A stretch of DNA of 64,000 nucleotides from Panax quinquefolius (GCA_020205615.1 CM035153.1:77258471-77322470), one strand, 5' to 3'; shown: positions 45,446 to 58,359, numbered from the stretch's first letter. Numbers and translations are program-made. The notes: generated by a model from the letters alone, not told the origin.

Positions 45446-45995
45446 CTGGTGCATTGCATAACACAAATGGCATCCTCCTGAATGCGAATGTACCTTAGGG
45501 GCACATGAATGTGGTCTTTTCTTGGTCCTCCGGAGCAATGACTATTTGGTTGTAACCCGAATACCCATCCAACAAGCAGTAATACTGATGTCCCGCTAAT
45601 CTGTCTAACATTTGGTCAATAAAGGGCAGCGAGAAATGGTCTTTTCGGGTTGCTTTGTTCAATTTCCTATAATCCATGCAAACCCGCCAACCCGTCACTG
45701 TTCTGGTTGGGATTAACTCATTGTTGTCATTCTGCACCACCGTCATTCCTCCCTTTTTTGGTACACACTGGACTGGACTCACCCATTTACTGTCGGATAT
45801 CGGATAGATGATGCCGGCATCTAACCATTTCAGAACTTCCTTCATAATTGGATTGAGTCGTCTTTGTTGCTCTACTGTCGGTTTTGCCTCATCTTCCATC
45901 AAAATTTTGTGCATACAGAATGAGGGGCTGATTCCTTTTATGTCTGCAATCGTCCATCCAATAGCTGACTTGTGTTCCCTAAGTACCCTCAGCAA
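45446..45995 (-). pseudogene. E10 reverse transcriptase N-terminal half
   Basis: Open from 45995 to a TAA at 45495-45497. Motifs: [59 protein letters not shown] (first palm Asp), [10 protein letters not shown]. After the stop the frame continues [13 protein letters not shown] to about 45446, then meets integrase. The catalytic (F/Y)xDD box and RNase H are deleted. Confidence 0.9.
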
Positions 45996-46004
45996 CTTTT
46001 CTTC

Positions 46005-46760
46005 CTACAATTCATTAAGTGCAGCTGAAATAATAACAGGTAAAGAATTTAAATTACCAAGATATGCATACCTGAGGTGCTTAGGAAGTGGTTTAAGTTC
46101 CAGCTTTGGTGGCTCCACCAATGATGGTTTTAACTTTTCTGCAATTACCTCCTCCGTATGCAATGATTCAAATGGTGGTCTGAATCTTGGTATCCGTGGT
46201 GCTGAATCAAGCAACTGTAGGTAATCTACCAATTCTGGGTCGTCGATCTCTTCATCTCCCACCAATGTTGTTTCTAACGGATCATTCGCCAAACTTTTGC
46301 TCATGTCTTCACTAATGATTTGATCAATTAGATCCATTCGGAAACATTCCTCCTCATCCGTAGGGAACTTCATGGCCTTGAACACATTGAATTTCACTTC
46401 TTGATCTTGAACTCTCATCGTAAGTTCTCCCTTTTGAACATCTATAAGAGTCCTCCCTGTAGCCAAAAATGGTCTCCCCAAGATGATTGGTATGTTCTTG
46501 TCCTCCTCAAAATCTAGAATGATGAAATCCGCAGGGAATATAAATTTGTCCACTTCCACTAAGATATCTTCAACTATTCCTCTCGGATATGTGACTGATC
46601 TATCTGCCAACTGTATGGAGTTGTTTGTAGGCCTTGGATTGGGCAAACCTAATTCTAAGTATACAGATAACGGTATAAGGTTTACACTTGCCCCCAAATC
46701 ACATAGACATTTACTAAAATGCCTCTCACCGATTATGCATGGAATCGTAAAACTCCCCGG
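46005..46760 (-). pseudogene. E10 protease and protease-RT linker
   Basis: Reads GSFTIPCIIGERHFSKCLC then DLGASVNLIPLSVY with the catalytic Asp kept, followed by SIQLADRSVTYPRGIVEDILVEV and FIILDFEEDKNIPIILGRPFLAT, the typical Athila protease. The frame is open for 230 codons from the active site to 46005, where a TAG separates it from RT. In intact elements this would be one Gag-Pol frame. Confidence 0.9.
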
Positions 46761-48356
46761 ATCCTTGAGTTTTGGTGGTAATCTACTGTTATGTCTGACC
46801 TTTGCACTCCTCTGTTAATGCCACCGTTTCAAAATCTTCCCATTTCTTTTTCCTTGACAGAATCCCTTTCATGAATTTCGTGTAACTGGGCATTTGTTCT
46901 AGGGCTTCTGCAAATGGTATGTTAATTTGAAGTTTCTTGAAAACTTCCAAAAATCTTGAAAACTATTTATCTGTCTTTTGTTTTTGAACTCTTTGCTGGA
47001 ATGGTGGGGGAGGATAAACAACTGGTTTGTTCACTGGGTTGATTTTATCCGATTGATTCTCCTTTCCTTGATTTATCTCACCCCCTGTCTTTTCTATTTC
47101 TGTTTCTCTTTCCTTTGTAACTGAAATCTCTGCTTCTTGACCCACAAGCTGTTTTCCACTTCTCAACATAATGGCTTGACACTGCTCTTGATTACCCTTA
47201 GGATTTTTCTCGGTGTCACTTGGCAGTGTTCCTTGGGGTCTACTGTTCGATTCCCTTGCTATTTGACCTATGTGAATTTTAATGTTCTTGATCGCCAATT
47301 GGGTGGTAGCCATGAATTTATCCAACTTCTCATCCAGATGTTGCACTGTTAGTTGTTGATTCTGAAAACCCGGAGGATATAATTGTCGTGGAGCTTAATT
47401 CTGCTGATTGTTGCTCCATGAAAAATTTGGATGATTTCTATTCCCTTGATTATATGTGTTCTGATAGGTGTTTTGAGGAATTCTGTTGTAATTGCCAATG
47501 AACTGCACAGCTGCTGGATTAATTGCACATTGTTCCGTTGGGTGTTCTCCTGCGCACAATTCACATAGCACTGCTACTTGTGGTTGCTATGATTGGGATA
47601 TTGCCAATTGCTCTATCCTCTTTGACATTGCAGCCATCTGTGCTTGTATCGCTGTTCTATCATCTACTTCTAACACCCCAGCTGCCTTCACCTGTGTCAT
47701 TCTCGCTGTGGGCCACTGGTAATTATTAGCAGCCATGGTTTCAATCAAATCGTAGGCTTCTTTGTAATTCTTGGCCATAAATGCTCCGCTCGATGCTGCA
47801 TCGATACTTGTCCTAAGATTCCCATGTAGTCCGTTATAGAAGGTGTTCATTTGCAGCCATTGAGGCAATCCATGATGTGGGCATTTTCCGAGTAGTTCTT
47901 TATATCTCTCCTGTGCCTCATATAACGACTCCCCATGTTGCTGTTCAAACATTGTAATTTCATTCCTCATTTTGCGGTTTTTTAGGTGGGAAGAATTTTG
48001 CAAGAATTTACGAGCTAGATCCTCCCACGTTGTTATTGAGCCCATGGTAAGGAATGCAACCAACTCTTCGCCTTATCCCGTAAAGAGAGAATCGGAACAA
48101 TCAAGTCTCACCGCCTCATCCGAAACTCCATTAAACCTAAAAGTATCACACATTTCCAAAAAAGCGACTAGGTGCTCGTTTCGGATCATCGTTTGCCAAT
48201 CCCCAAACCCAAATGAATTTTGTATCATTTGAATCATCCCGGGCTTAATCTCAAATGTGTTTCTTTGCTATTCTTTGGTCTCGTTATACTTGAATGCAGT
48301 CCAGTTACTTTGGGTATTGTGAAGTCTCTCAACGCTTTCCTATCTTCGGCCGCCAT
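46760..48356 (-). pseudogene. E10 gag with zinc knuckle (few breaks)
   Basis: Start ATG at 48356 (MAAEDRKALRDF). After an early frameshift the capsid is open at 47587-48063: SWLHSLPMGSITTWEDL-RKFL region, EQQHGESLYEAQERYKELL, CPHHGLPQWLQMNTFYNGL. After a stop comes the knuckle CELCAGEHPTEQC (47525-47565, CX2CX4HX4C). The linker at 46963-47346 contains a Lys/Glu-rich stretch and the conserved MLRSGKQL. Relative to family members the gene is near full length and least decayed in this window. Confidence 0.88.
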
Positions 48357-48603
48357 CACTATTTCCTCTTCCTTTTCAGGTATTTCAATTTCTTGCCTCG
48401 TTTCTTTTATTCACTTACTCAACCTCTGAAACCTTCTTTCAATGTCGTAAAAACGGCAAGCGTAAGTCTAGATTTTTAGACCGAGTTTGCATAAACTATG
48501 TCCCAAACCTGAAATAAGAAGCACACAACAAAAATAAAAATGTCTAAGTAAAACTGGATTAATTAAACTGATATTGTAAAAGTATTAAGAATTATACTAA
48601 TTT

Positions 48604-48628
48604 AGTCCCCGGCAAAGGCGCCAAAAAC
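48604..48628 (-). other. E10 primer-binding site
   Basis: The minus strand reads TTTTTGGCGCCTTTGCCGGG then GAC just inside the 5' LTR, the usual Athila site TGGCGCCGTTGCCGGGG with one G-to-T change. Confidence 0.88.
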
Positions 48629-48629
48629 T

Positions 48630-50175
48630 TGTTGAGTAAAATCTATATACGCACAACACGCAAGTATACGTGGTCAACAAGTAATAGAGTGATGAGTAGA
48701 GTATCGTTCCCACAGAGACTAATTAGCAAAATACCTTAACTTACAATTACCAATCTTCTATTAACCCTAATTTTATTAAACAAATCAAATTCAATGATTG
48801 AAATTACTAAACTAAAATTAAGAATAATTAAACTAAAATAAAACAACCACAAATATCAAAATCTGATTTTTTAAGCAATTAATGGAGAATTAGACTTATG
48901 ATTTCACCTTAAGCTTCACTTTGGTTTTAACACTCTTATCCCAATTCAATGCACTATCTCAGTTTATTAATCAAGAACATAAACGTAGTACTAACCACCT
49001 CTCGATGCATTAATACCATATTAATGTCAATCCACAATTAAGATAGAAATCCGTTAAACACCTTAATCAACTAACGCACTATATCTCTATGTGAATTACA
49101 ATTAAAGAAGGTTGAAGAACAAGTTCTCTTATTCGATTACACGCGGTGTTAAGTATATCTCTATCTTCACACGAATTAGGTTTAAGCTACTAACAAAATC
49201 CTGAACACATGCTATATCAACTAGGTCTAGATTTGAATATCCTCTCTCGATTCCATCCAACTCCACAAAGAATTATTGGCCAGACAATTCATAGATTCAA
49301 GCATAAATCAATATAGATAAACTGAAGATAATTTATTAAATTGGGAATCAAAGATTACAAAACCATCGATTCACTCAAGGATCCATCACAAGCCTAAAAA
49401 GTGAATTAGTTCATAATAAATGAAATAAGCACTGACTAAATCATAGAAATCATTCTTTCAATCACAAATAATAATCTATCATAAAGAATATTAGAAAACA
49501 CCCTTTACGTAGACTACAAATGTAACCGTCTTGAAAAACTCTTCGAAATACTCCTCCACTTTTGCTCTCCAATAAGATGACTTTTATCTTCGTAAGCTTC
49601 TTGATTTCCCTTATTGTCTTTCTAAAGAGTAATATATATCAAGTCTAATACTCCAGCTACATCCCCTAACAAATAGAGTTATAAACTCATTAAAACAACT
49701 GAAATTCGAGTCCAATAATAAGTTTAAATGCAACAGAGATGGACCGGGTTTTCAACCCCATTGGGGTGAAGTGTATATGTCTGAAAATGCCCCCGGTGAA
49801 GCTTAAGTTACATCTTTGTTGAGAGTGACCCCATTTCGTGGTGTGCAAGTGTAAAAGGTCGGCCCACTTGCTCCTCTGCCTGTGTCGGGTTATGCAGGTA
49901 GACCCACTTACCGGCGAAGTGTTTAACTCAGACATGCTCGCCCCGATGGGCATTCCTCCTGTTATCTGACTTGCTTGCTGCAACACTGAGTTATTTTTAT
50001 GGCTCCAACTTAACTGCAAATAAACCAATTATCACGAACAATCCATGAATCGCTGCAACCACCAACCTATACATAAAATAACAAAAACCAAGTAAAAATG
50101 CACTTGTTTACAAAAACATAGCAAAGAATACGCATGATTTAGACATGAAATTGCGTATATAAAATACACTTATCA
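48630..50175 (-). repeat. E10 5' LTR (1546 bases)
   Basis: Same termini as 43203-44735; nearly identical. TSD CTTAT follows at 50176-50180. Confidence 0.95.
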
Positions 50176-50180
50176 CTTAT

Positions 50181-50812
50181 CCTCAAGCAAAAACATAAAA
50201 TAGCAAAAAATAAATAAACTAACTCAACTACATGAATGCATATGCATGATCTACTTCCTAATATACCTACGAACCCAGTAATAAATCAGTATGATATATA
50301 ACAACAGGCCTTAAAGATACCATTGGTACTCAAACAATATATCCAATCAAGTCAAAATTCATAACTCTAACCAATTAGTCAATCCAAACCAGTCATCACC
50401 CATATTGTGTGTGTGTGCTTGTTAACCATTCTAACCAACCACAGTTTAAGATAATCACATAACAAACTTCTTAGAAGGAAAATTTTAGTTTCAATTCAAT
50501 TACTTTTGTGAACATGACAACTCCAGTTAAAACTAAGCAATTACCAAGTCTAAGGGTAAATACATGATTTATTTCTACTTTTATTCAATCACGAGGGCAT
50601 TTTTGCTCTTTCTCGTGCTTTATTCATTTTTTTTCTCATGGCTGTGCAATGTCTTATTCCCTTAGGCTTTTCAGTGCTACCTTAACGAGCTTTTGACCAA
50701 TGACTTCCAAGTCATTAAGACCTTAGGGCGCTGGGTGTAAAGACAATCCCCTCGGGCTTACTTACTCAAGTAGCAAAGGCCACAAAACTAGACAAGCATG
50801 CCACGGTGTTTA

Positions 50813-50844
<32 letters not shown>

Positions 50845-51700
50845 ATTTTTTTTCTTTTCATCAATTCTTTTTTTCTTTTTTTTTTTGTAATATATATATC
50901 CCATAGATTCCCCCAAACTCAAGCTTTTGAGTCATTCCAACCTTTACCGCCAGTTCACTAATTTCCTTAAATTTTAACCAAGATTTTCCCTTAGAAACAA
51001 ATTATGAAACCCTTGAACCAAGTGGATTAAAATAGTTAAACTTTAAGTGCTAATCGGTTACATAAGTTTCAAACAGGCTCAGATTATCACAATGATTACA
51101 ATTAGAACTCATCATCAATTATCAACACTGTTCAAGTTAACATGCAAAACCAATCTTATCATAGGCCGAGCTAAGACCACACCAACCTATCACACAGATT
51201 CATGCAAAAAAAAAAATGCAATTATACTACATGAACACATACTAATGGAACACATATATGAATATGAAAATAACTACCATGTATTATATGCAACCTAAAA
51301 AAACACAATGCTAACACATAAAAAAAATGAACTACTATTCAGATAACTAACTATATGCAATACGACACTAAAATGACCCCAAACTTAAACTAGACATTGT
51401 CCTCAATGGCTGAAATAGAAAAAAGTAGAGGAGAGGACTTCCTTGAAAATATAGTAATCTTCCTCCTTGTCCACTAAGTTTGGAGAATAGGCTAAGTACA
51501 TGGAACAAATTGGGCACCACACTTAAATTTGACTTGAATAACCTGTAAACCATGATGGAAACAATTTTATTAAATTCTAAATAAATGCAAATTCAAAACT
51601 ACTAATATAAAATCTAATAAAAACTAAAAATAAAAATTAAACTTGGGTTGCCTTCCAATAAGCGCTTGTGTTATAGTCTCAGCCTGACTTCTTCAATTCG
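50181..51700 (-). other. E9 3' non-coding region
   Basis: No coding match. Contains a second PPT-like run (minus strand AAGCTTGAGTTTGGGGG, about 50912-50929), a T-rich tract at 50815-50886, and, at 51643-51670, the post-gag/pol Athila motif AGCGCTTATTGGAAGGCAAC whose TTGG/CCAA arms can pair around AAGGCAAC. It marks where pol and the env-position ORF have been lost. Confidence 0.7.
50815..50886. repeat. T-rich low-complexity tract
   Basis: Runs of T broken by single C bases. Prone to length error. Confidence 0.9.
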
Positions 51701-53016
51701 CTATCCAATTCCCCTACGAAAATTGAGGAATCCTCCATCCATCAGTAATAATGTCTCTTTTGGGAGGTTCCCATCAGCAAAGACCCTTTAATTAAAGTCA
51801 CCTAGCATGCTCTTTGTAGATAGGTTCCCTATTAAGAACGTCCAACAACTAGGTGTTTTCTCCATTATGTTTATGATCAGATTGGAGCATTGAAGATTAG
51901 TAAACATAATGGAATCTTCCTCTATCTTCTCCTTTTCATCCTACCATGACTCCATAACTGTACTAGCTCTTATGTCACAAAGAGCTTTGCCGACGACATG
52001 ACTACCAATTAGGCATGGTTTTGCAAAACTGCCCGAATTCTTAAACTTTTGTGGAGGAAGCACATGGGATACTAATGAAATCGGCTAATCTTCATTAAAT
52101 CTTACAGTTAAATCTTTGTCGATATCATTTTCTTGGTTCCTAGTTGTTTCCTCTTTTTCAACATCTTGTGGCTCATCTAGACATTTTTTGGTTTCCACAA
52201 TTTCCTCTTTTTCCTTTGTTGCGTTGTCCCTTTTTTTAGTGTCCTTGAGAGTCTCTTGCAAATCCTTTCCATTGCGTAAAATCACAGCCTTGCAATGCTC
52301 ATCTCTGCCCAGATTTATAGTGTTCCATGTGGACGGGTGTTCAACGCATGTGCTATCTATCCCAATTGATTTTCCAGATTCTTTATTGAAGTACCTTGGC
52401 TTTTCACATTCATATCTACTTGATTCAATAACTTGTCTTGTTCCTCTTTCTTTTTGTCAGTAGCCCTAATGAATTTTTCCAAGGCTTCCTCCGAACCTGA
52501 TTTCTTCTCTGGTTGTTGTTGAGTCTGATTTTGAAATTCGGATGCGTTTTGCTGTCTAGGTGCTTGAGCTTGATTGTTACTCCATGAAAAATCCGGGTGA
52601 TACCCCCAATCCTGATGATAGTTGTTGGGATAGACATAATTATTGGGGTAATCACCACCATACTGTACCGGCTCGAAACTAATTGTGCATTGATGACTCA
52701 TATGATTTCCAGCACAATAATCACAAGTAACCGCCACACTTTAACGACGTTGTGCTTCAAAAGCGTCTAACCTCCTCGAAAGTGTCTCAATCTGTGCTGA
52801 CAATGTCGAAAATGTCGCGAGTCTGTCAATCTCTGCTCCCCTTGACTGAGTCATTTTTGCCATCCTTCGACTCTGTTAGGCTGCGATAACCTCCAACGTC
52901 TTCGAATTTGCCTCAATTTGTATTGGCTCTACAGAAGATGTATTAAGTCCATCAATCCTTATTTCCCTTGGTTGAGTCATGTTCGTGTATGGCCATTGAT
53001 ACGCAAAGTCATCCAT
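51700..53016 (-). pseudogene. E9 gag C-terminal half plus protease scrap
   Basis: ATG at 53016 opens MDDFAYQWPYTNMTQ, which aligns with the middle of E10 Gag (MAANNYQWPTARMTQ), so the N-terminal half of gag is deleted. The knuckle CDYCAGNHMSHQC (CX2CX4HX4C) is at about 52680-52722, followed by a Gln/Asn-rich stretch and the linker ending ILRNGKDLQE. A protease scrap (CLIGSHVVGKALCDI-AS) lies at about 51960-52015. Frame breaks are at 52740, 52357 and 52085. Then pol is missing. Confidence 0.85.
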
Positions 53017-53129
53017 GGTACCTAAAAAGAGAGAAATATAGGAAGAGAATTAAAAATAAAAATAAAAATGTTTAAATTAAGACTGATTTGATTGAAATTA
53101 ATATTGGTAAATAATTATTAAATTAATTC

Positions 53130-53151
53130 CCGAATCAATGCCAAAAAAAAT
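53130..53151 (-). other. E9 primer-binding site (decayed)
   Basis: The minus strand reads TTTTTTTTGGCATTGATTCG beside the 5' LTR; it is recognisable against TTTTTGGCGCCGTTGCCGGG but has several transitions. Confidence 0.65.
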
Positions 53152-54729
53152 TGTTGGTTAATTTCATGATCAATGAATACGCAAAGTATACACGATCAAC
53201 AAGTAATAAAGTGAAAATAGAGTATCGTTCCCACGAGGAATTATTTAATAAAAAATACCAAGTACTAACTCTTAACCAAATAAATTTTATTTAAACAATC
53301 GCAAATTGTGATTTTTCTAATTAAGAAAACTAAATTAATCAATTAAAGCTAGATTACTCTAAAATAAAGCAAATAAATAAAACTAAGATTTTAATGAATG
53401 AATTCAGATAAATAAAGATTAAGACTTCAATATCCCCAGTTATGAACTATAAACCAATTATCCAATTATCCCAATTATTATGCTTACTGAATTGTTAACA
53501 GGAATTCTCAAATGCCAAAAGTCCTTTTCCAAGTGATCCAATGACTTCTATTTAATCCAGATTAATCTTGCTATATTCCTATGCAAAACAATTGAATTAA
53601 ACTCCTTCAATTCCAATTCTTTATTTGTTACATGCGGTGAAAAGATATTTCCATTCAATTCACAAACCTAATTATTCACCATGCAAATAATTAAGTCACA
53701 TGTTATCATGCCCAGTTCTAACTCTAGAATTACTCTTTCAATTCCTTCTAGAGTAAAAAGGTAATTACTGGCCAAATAATTAATCAATCAGCACAAGGCA
53801 AGATAAACAATTCACTTTGACACAAATAATTGGAATAAATTGAATAACTAATTTATAGTCATAAAAGGTTCAATTGGTAGTCTTAATAAAAGAGTTGGTT
53901 CATAATTAATGAATTAAAACCAAGAATCCACAACTGAATAGACATTAAAAGATAAAAGTATGATAAGAGAATAGAATAGAATCTGTTGTCAGCAAATCTG
54001 ATGTTCCCCTCTTACTCTTGCTCTTGATCTTAAGTGTTCTTTAATTTGCTTCAATCTCCAATGGCTAATTAAGAACAAGGGTTTATATTCTAATCTAATG
54101 GAGTGTTTTATCTAGTCTAATCTATGTAATCTCTTTATTTTATGCCTTACATCATGTATTTATAGGTTACAAGTCCAATTTTTAGCTTAGGAACAAACCC
54201 AATCCAATTTGGAGTCAAAAAAGTGTCAAAATTACCCCAAAACGCTGGCCCAAGCCTAACTGGACCCTTCCACAAAGCTCCCAAAGATCAAGCACGACTT
54301 CTTCATGATCGCTTCCCAGAATTTCAAATACTGAGCATAACTTAAAATGGGCGCCTCGTGGCCGGGCCTTTTCTCTCGAAATTTTACGCTTCGACGTCCT
54401 TTGGGAAAATGGCGATAACTTCTTCATCTGAACTTCGATTTTGATGATTAAAGATGTTCCAAAAAGAGAAGACGTAAATTTACAACTTTTATTCTTTGAG
54501 TGTTTCAAAATAAGGTCCAGAGAAATACTCAAATTGGCTCTGAAGTAACTGTTGTGTAAATGGCAAGCCGAAAACGCGAATCTAGCCACCCCAAATGTCA
54601 ATCCAAGTAACTTTTGTCCCAATTCCTACAAAACAACGTAAAACATGCATGAATAGATATAAACACTTAAAATCATCCAAAAGATTAAGCTCAAACGCAC
54701 TCAATTATGGGTATAAAACTCACTCATCA
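53152..54729 (-). repeat. E9 5' LTR (1578 bases)
   Basis: Same termini as 41616-43172. The largest difference is the block near 54250-54380. TSD TTTCT follows at 54730-54734. Confidence 0.93.
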
Positions 54730-54734
54730 TTTCT

Positions 54735-56145
54735 TTTGGGCTGTATAGCCTTAGACTATATTTTTATGTTGGGTTTATTTATGCTGGGTTTAGACTGCTT
54801 TGTTTTTGACTAGTTTTATGTTAGAATGATTCATGATAAGATGCATGTATAAATTTAAGATGCATGTTTAAATTTCTGAAATGGTTATGAATATTTTTGG
54901 TTATATAAATAGCATTTTGGGATTGTTATATATATCATGTGTTGTTGATAACCATACTTTGGGATTGTGATGATTTTTTTTTCTTATATAATTAGAATGA
55001 TGGTTGTTTTGATTATAGCTATATTTTGGGATTTGCACAAATGATTGGTATACTTGGTGCCATGTGTTATGGCTTTACCCTATTTTGACAAGGTTACTTT
55101 AACTTTTATTATTTCTTGCCTTATTTTATTTGATTAACCCTTTTCCCCGTTCTGTAAATGTTCATATGCTGGGTGAGGGTGTTATAGCTTTTAATTTTTG
55201 ATTGTGGCTAACGACAAGTGCCAAGTGATTATATCTTTCTCTTAGAGTCGTGTAAAGCATATGTGAGCTAGGGGTGTGTTAATTCGATAAGTCGAGACTG
55301 TTATGGATCTGTCTTTCTTAGTAAGCACTGACAAATTGTTTTAACTAGTTATTTTTCGGATTTAGCTTGTTCGTTTATTGTTTAGAGAATATGTGCACTC
55401 TGTTAATATTTCTTGATTACAGGGTAATAAAAGACGTGGACGTTTTTACTTTGTGGATCTTGTGTTCTAAAAAAATAAAATTAAAAATTAATAATAATAA
55501 TTAAGTCTTGCGGTGGGTCAAGATGGAGCGTGAAATACACTCGCCTATAAATGCAGACTTAAGCGAGATGGAGCATAAAATGCACTCGCCTAATAAATCT
55601 TTAGATTTAGTAAAGTATTTTTTGACTTAAGTTGGTTACGTGGCCTTTGCTGCTCGAGTTATTAGATTCATAGGGGTGTTCTACACCTAGTGCCCTAAAG
55701 TCATCTGGCTTGGGAGTCATTGATCAAAAACTTGTTAATGGGTATGCTCTGATTAGCCTAAGGTAATTAAGCACTATCTAAGTTAGATTTTACTTCTTTA
55801 ATGCTAGAGCCTTTTGATCCTTTCTTGTATTTGCGTCTTGTCTTAATTCTTGTTGATTGTTTAAGTTGCAGATTAAGCATATTGGTTATCACAATTGACT
55901 GTGTGATCTTTATTTGGGCTATGATTAGTTAGGATAGATCGAGTACAGTCTCATACTTAAAAATTGATATTAAACCCTCATTCATATCGGTGTTTGTCCT
56001 GTTCAAAGAGAGGGTCTATAATTGTGCTTAGAAGCCATGATAATAGTGTACAGGATTAGTCTTCATTTGCGTCTTACAGTAATTTGGGTGTGGATGTCAG
56101 ATAGTTTACTTGAGGACAAACAAAAGCTTAAGTTTGGGGGTATTT
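54735..56145 (+). other. E8 3' non-coding region and PPT
   Basis: No coding match. An imperfect duplication of about 45 bases (AGATGGAGCRTRAAATRCAC then TCGCCTA) lies at 55520-55595. The PPT is CTTAAGTTTGGGGGTATTTT at 56128-56146. Confidence 0.7.
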
Positions 56146-57420
56146 TATGAGTGGGATTTATATCCGTGAATCAGATCCTCTGTGGCTTAAGACGCTTCCT
56201 GTTTTCTATTATTTGTTTAGCTTATATATATATATATATTGTTGTTATTATGTTTAATTGCTATGCTGCAGGGCTCATTAGGTCATTTCCAGCTTAAAGG
56301 GGCAAAATAGTAAATTTTTACACTCTGGCGCTGTAGCGCCAATACCAAGCTTTAGCTTGGCGCTGTAGCGCGAGCTCTAGTGTTTTAATGCTTACGTGGT
56401 GCTGCAACGCCATCCCTTAGCATATTCTAAAAAGATGAGAAGTGAATATTGAGACACAGAGTAGCCGTCATCAGATATATAGAGCGTAGAATAGGAGTTA
56501 TTACAATTTTATTAGTTTAGAAGAGAAAGAAGTTGTTCTTCAAGGAAGGAAAAGTCATTGCATCCTACACAGCTCATACTCTACACGGAGAAGAGAAGAC
56601 TTGGAGACAGAAAACTTCACAAAAGGAGTTTTTTTATTCCAAATCTTTCATTCATTAGTGTATTTATGACCTTGTTGAATACTTTAAAAATGTGTATTAG
56701 TACCATAGTTATGAACTAATTCCATTTTTAGGATTGCAATGTAACCTATTGATTAACTTAATTAACTTTCTCTCCTATTTATATTAATGAATCATTTTGG
56801 AATGGGTTGCTGTATTTTATGCCTATTGATTGATTGCTTGACAAAGAAATCGATATTGATATTAATGGATATTGAAAAATGGATATTGATATCTAACCTT
56901 TAAATACAATAACACTCGTTATGACCATGCCTATAAGAATGTGTGCATAATCTGCTTAATAGGATAAACATATCTCTATTTTCCTTGTGTAGCCTTGAGA
57001 CTAAGCTTAAGGACCCTAGTCTAGTTATTTTCACCAATAAAAATATTGTGATTCATCTAGTTAGGGATGTGCATTTGACTTTCGAAAGGAGCTTATGTGT
57101 AGTTACTGTTCTCGGTTGACCATTCCTCGATTCGGTTGTATTAATATGGAGAGTTAGGAGATTAGGCAACGCATTAGGGGAATTGTAATCCTAACTTGAC
57201 TTCGTTGTACAACTAAATCTCTTAGCCCAATAGTTTTAATGATCTAGCTTAACACACCATCTTCATTTACTTGTTTAGATAAGACAATATAACACTTACC
57301 TTAGTACTTGATTAGCTTATAAGACTTCGCCCTCGTGGGTACGACACCCTACTTATCTTATATTACTTGTTGACTACGTATACTTGCGCGTGTGTTTATC
57401 GGTTGCGAAATCGACCAACA
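56146..57420 (+). repeat. E8 3' LTR (about 1275 bases)
   Basis: Matches 37318-38700 with an internal deletion in the palindrome zone. The first bases are altered (TATGAGTGGG in place of TGATGAGTTGG). Ends GACCAACA, followed by TSD ACCAC. Confidence 0.9.
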
Positions 57421-57436
57421 ACCACCACCAACCAAA

Positions 57437-58359
57437 ATGGTCAAAAGTAGTGCATCAGAACACGTCCTTGTGTCTCGAGAAGAGTTTAAGGATTTTAAAA
57501 AGCAGATTGCTTAAATGACCAGTCTATTAAAAAAATAGTGCAAAATAGCTTAAGAGCCCAAACTAAAAGCTTAGTCTGAGTCCTCTGCTCAGGGAAGTAT
57601 CCACATACCGGGAAAGGTCAGCGATATCTAAATACCAACTCTAATATCCCAACTTGACAGTGGATCCGCCAAAGAGGTCGTGAGTAAATGGGCGACGAAG
57701 GAAATAATTGACCTTCAAGAAGACAAGGAAACCATAGATATCCGAAAGAAGGTCAGACTAATGGAGGAAGCCATCTGATTTATTAAAGGAACATGGTCCT
57801 ATGACAGTGTAAATTTCTCCAACCTATTTATATTCCCAAAGGCCAGATACCCGAATAAATTTTAAGTCCCTGAATTTGAAAAATATAATGGATTGGACGA
57901 CCCTTATACCCATATAAAATTTTATATTGGCGAACTAAGATCATATGCCGAGTATGAAAACCTCAGAATGCAACTTTTCTAGACTTAGACTTGGTATGCC
58001 AGGATTGATAACTCCAGGATCAACAAATAGGAGGAATTAGCCCACGCCTTCCTGAACCAATACAACTTTAAATCTCACATGGCCCCTGGCCAATATTAAA
58101 TAACCAAGATCAGGAAGCAACCAACTGAATCATTTTAGGAGTACGAGCAAAGGTGGAGGCACATTGTCGCACTAGTCAACCCTCCAATGGTTAGTCTGAA
58201 ATGGTGATAACCTTCATCGAAATCCAAGAAGCGCCCTACTATGAGAGAGTTCTAGGAGGAAAAGGCAAACCATTTTCTATGATGATAAAACACGGGGAAA
58301 TGGCAGAAATGGACCTAAAATTCAGTAAAATCAAAGACCTCATAACCTTGGAAGTAGTT
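57437..58359 (+). pseudogene. E7 gag, first part
   Basis: ATG at 57437 (MVKSSASEHVLVSREEFKDF). Tat-type capsid motifs follow: WATKEIIDLQEDKETIDIRK, then EFEKYNGLDDPYTHIKFYIG (about 57878-57940), RIDNSRI, AHAFLNQYNF, YEQRWRHIVALVNPPM. Stops at positions where Gln or Trp is expected are common, consistent with C-to-T decay. Interrupted by solo LTR E11 at 58360 and resumes at 61496. Confidence 0.82.
58355..58359. repeat. E11 left target-site duplication (TAGTT)
   Basis: Matches TCGTT at 61491-61495 at four of five bases. Confidence 0.6.

Larger units (their letters stand above)
43203..50175 (-). mobile_element. E10: Athila-like element, internal-deletion derivative
   Basis: Minus strand. 5' LTR 48630-50175, PBS at 48604-48628, gag, protease, half of RT fused to integrase, PPT, 3' LTR 43203-44735, TSD CTTAT. 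The LTRs are nearly identical, making this the youngest of the nested stack. Two deletions are clear: from the RT fingers/palm to the integrase zinc region (junction about 45446), and from the end of the integrase core to just before the PPT, removing the integrase tail and env-position ORF. It cannot code for working RT. Confidence 0.93.
41616..54729 (-). mobile_element. E9: Athila-like element, deletion derivative
   Basis: Minus strand. LTRs 53152-54729 (5') and 41616-43172 (3'), TSD TTTCT. A decayed PBS lies next to the 5' LTR. Only the C-terminal half of gag and a protease scrap remain; RT, integrase and the env-position ORF are missing. A second Athila-like element, E10, is inserted at 43202 next to its 3' PPT. 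E9 by itself is about 6.1 kb. Confidence 0.9.
37318..57420 (+). mobile_element. E8: Athila-like Ty3/gypsy element, deletion derivative
   Basis: LTRs 37318-38700 and about 56146-57420, both ending GACCAACA, flanked by TSD ACCAC. The 5' LTR is followed at once by the last 166 codons of integrase: PBS, gag, protease, RT and most of integrase are missing. Downstream are the conserved post-pol hairpin, a GC-rich palindrome cluster, an env-position ORF, a long 3' non-coding region and PPT AAGTTTGGGGGTA. Minus-strand element E9 is inserted at 41615. Own sequence is about 7 kb. Confidence 0.88.
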
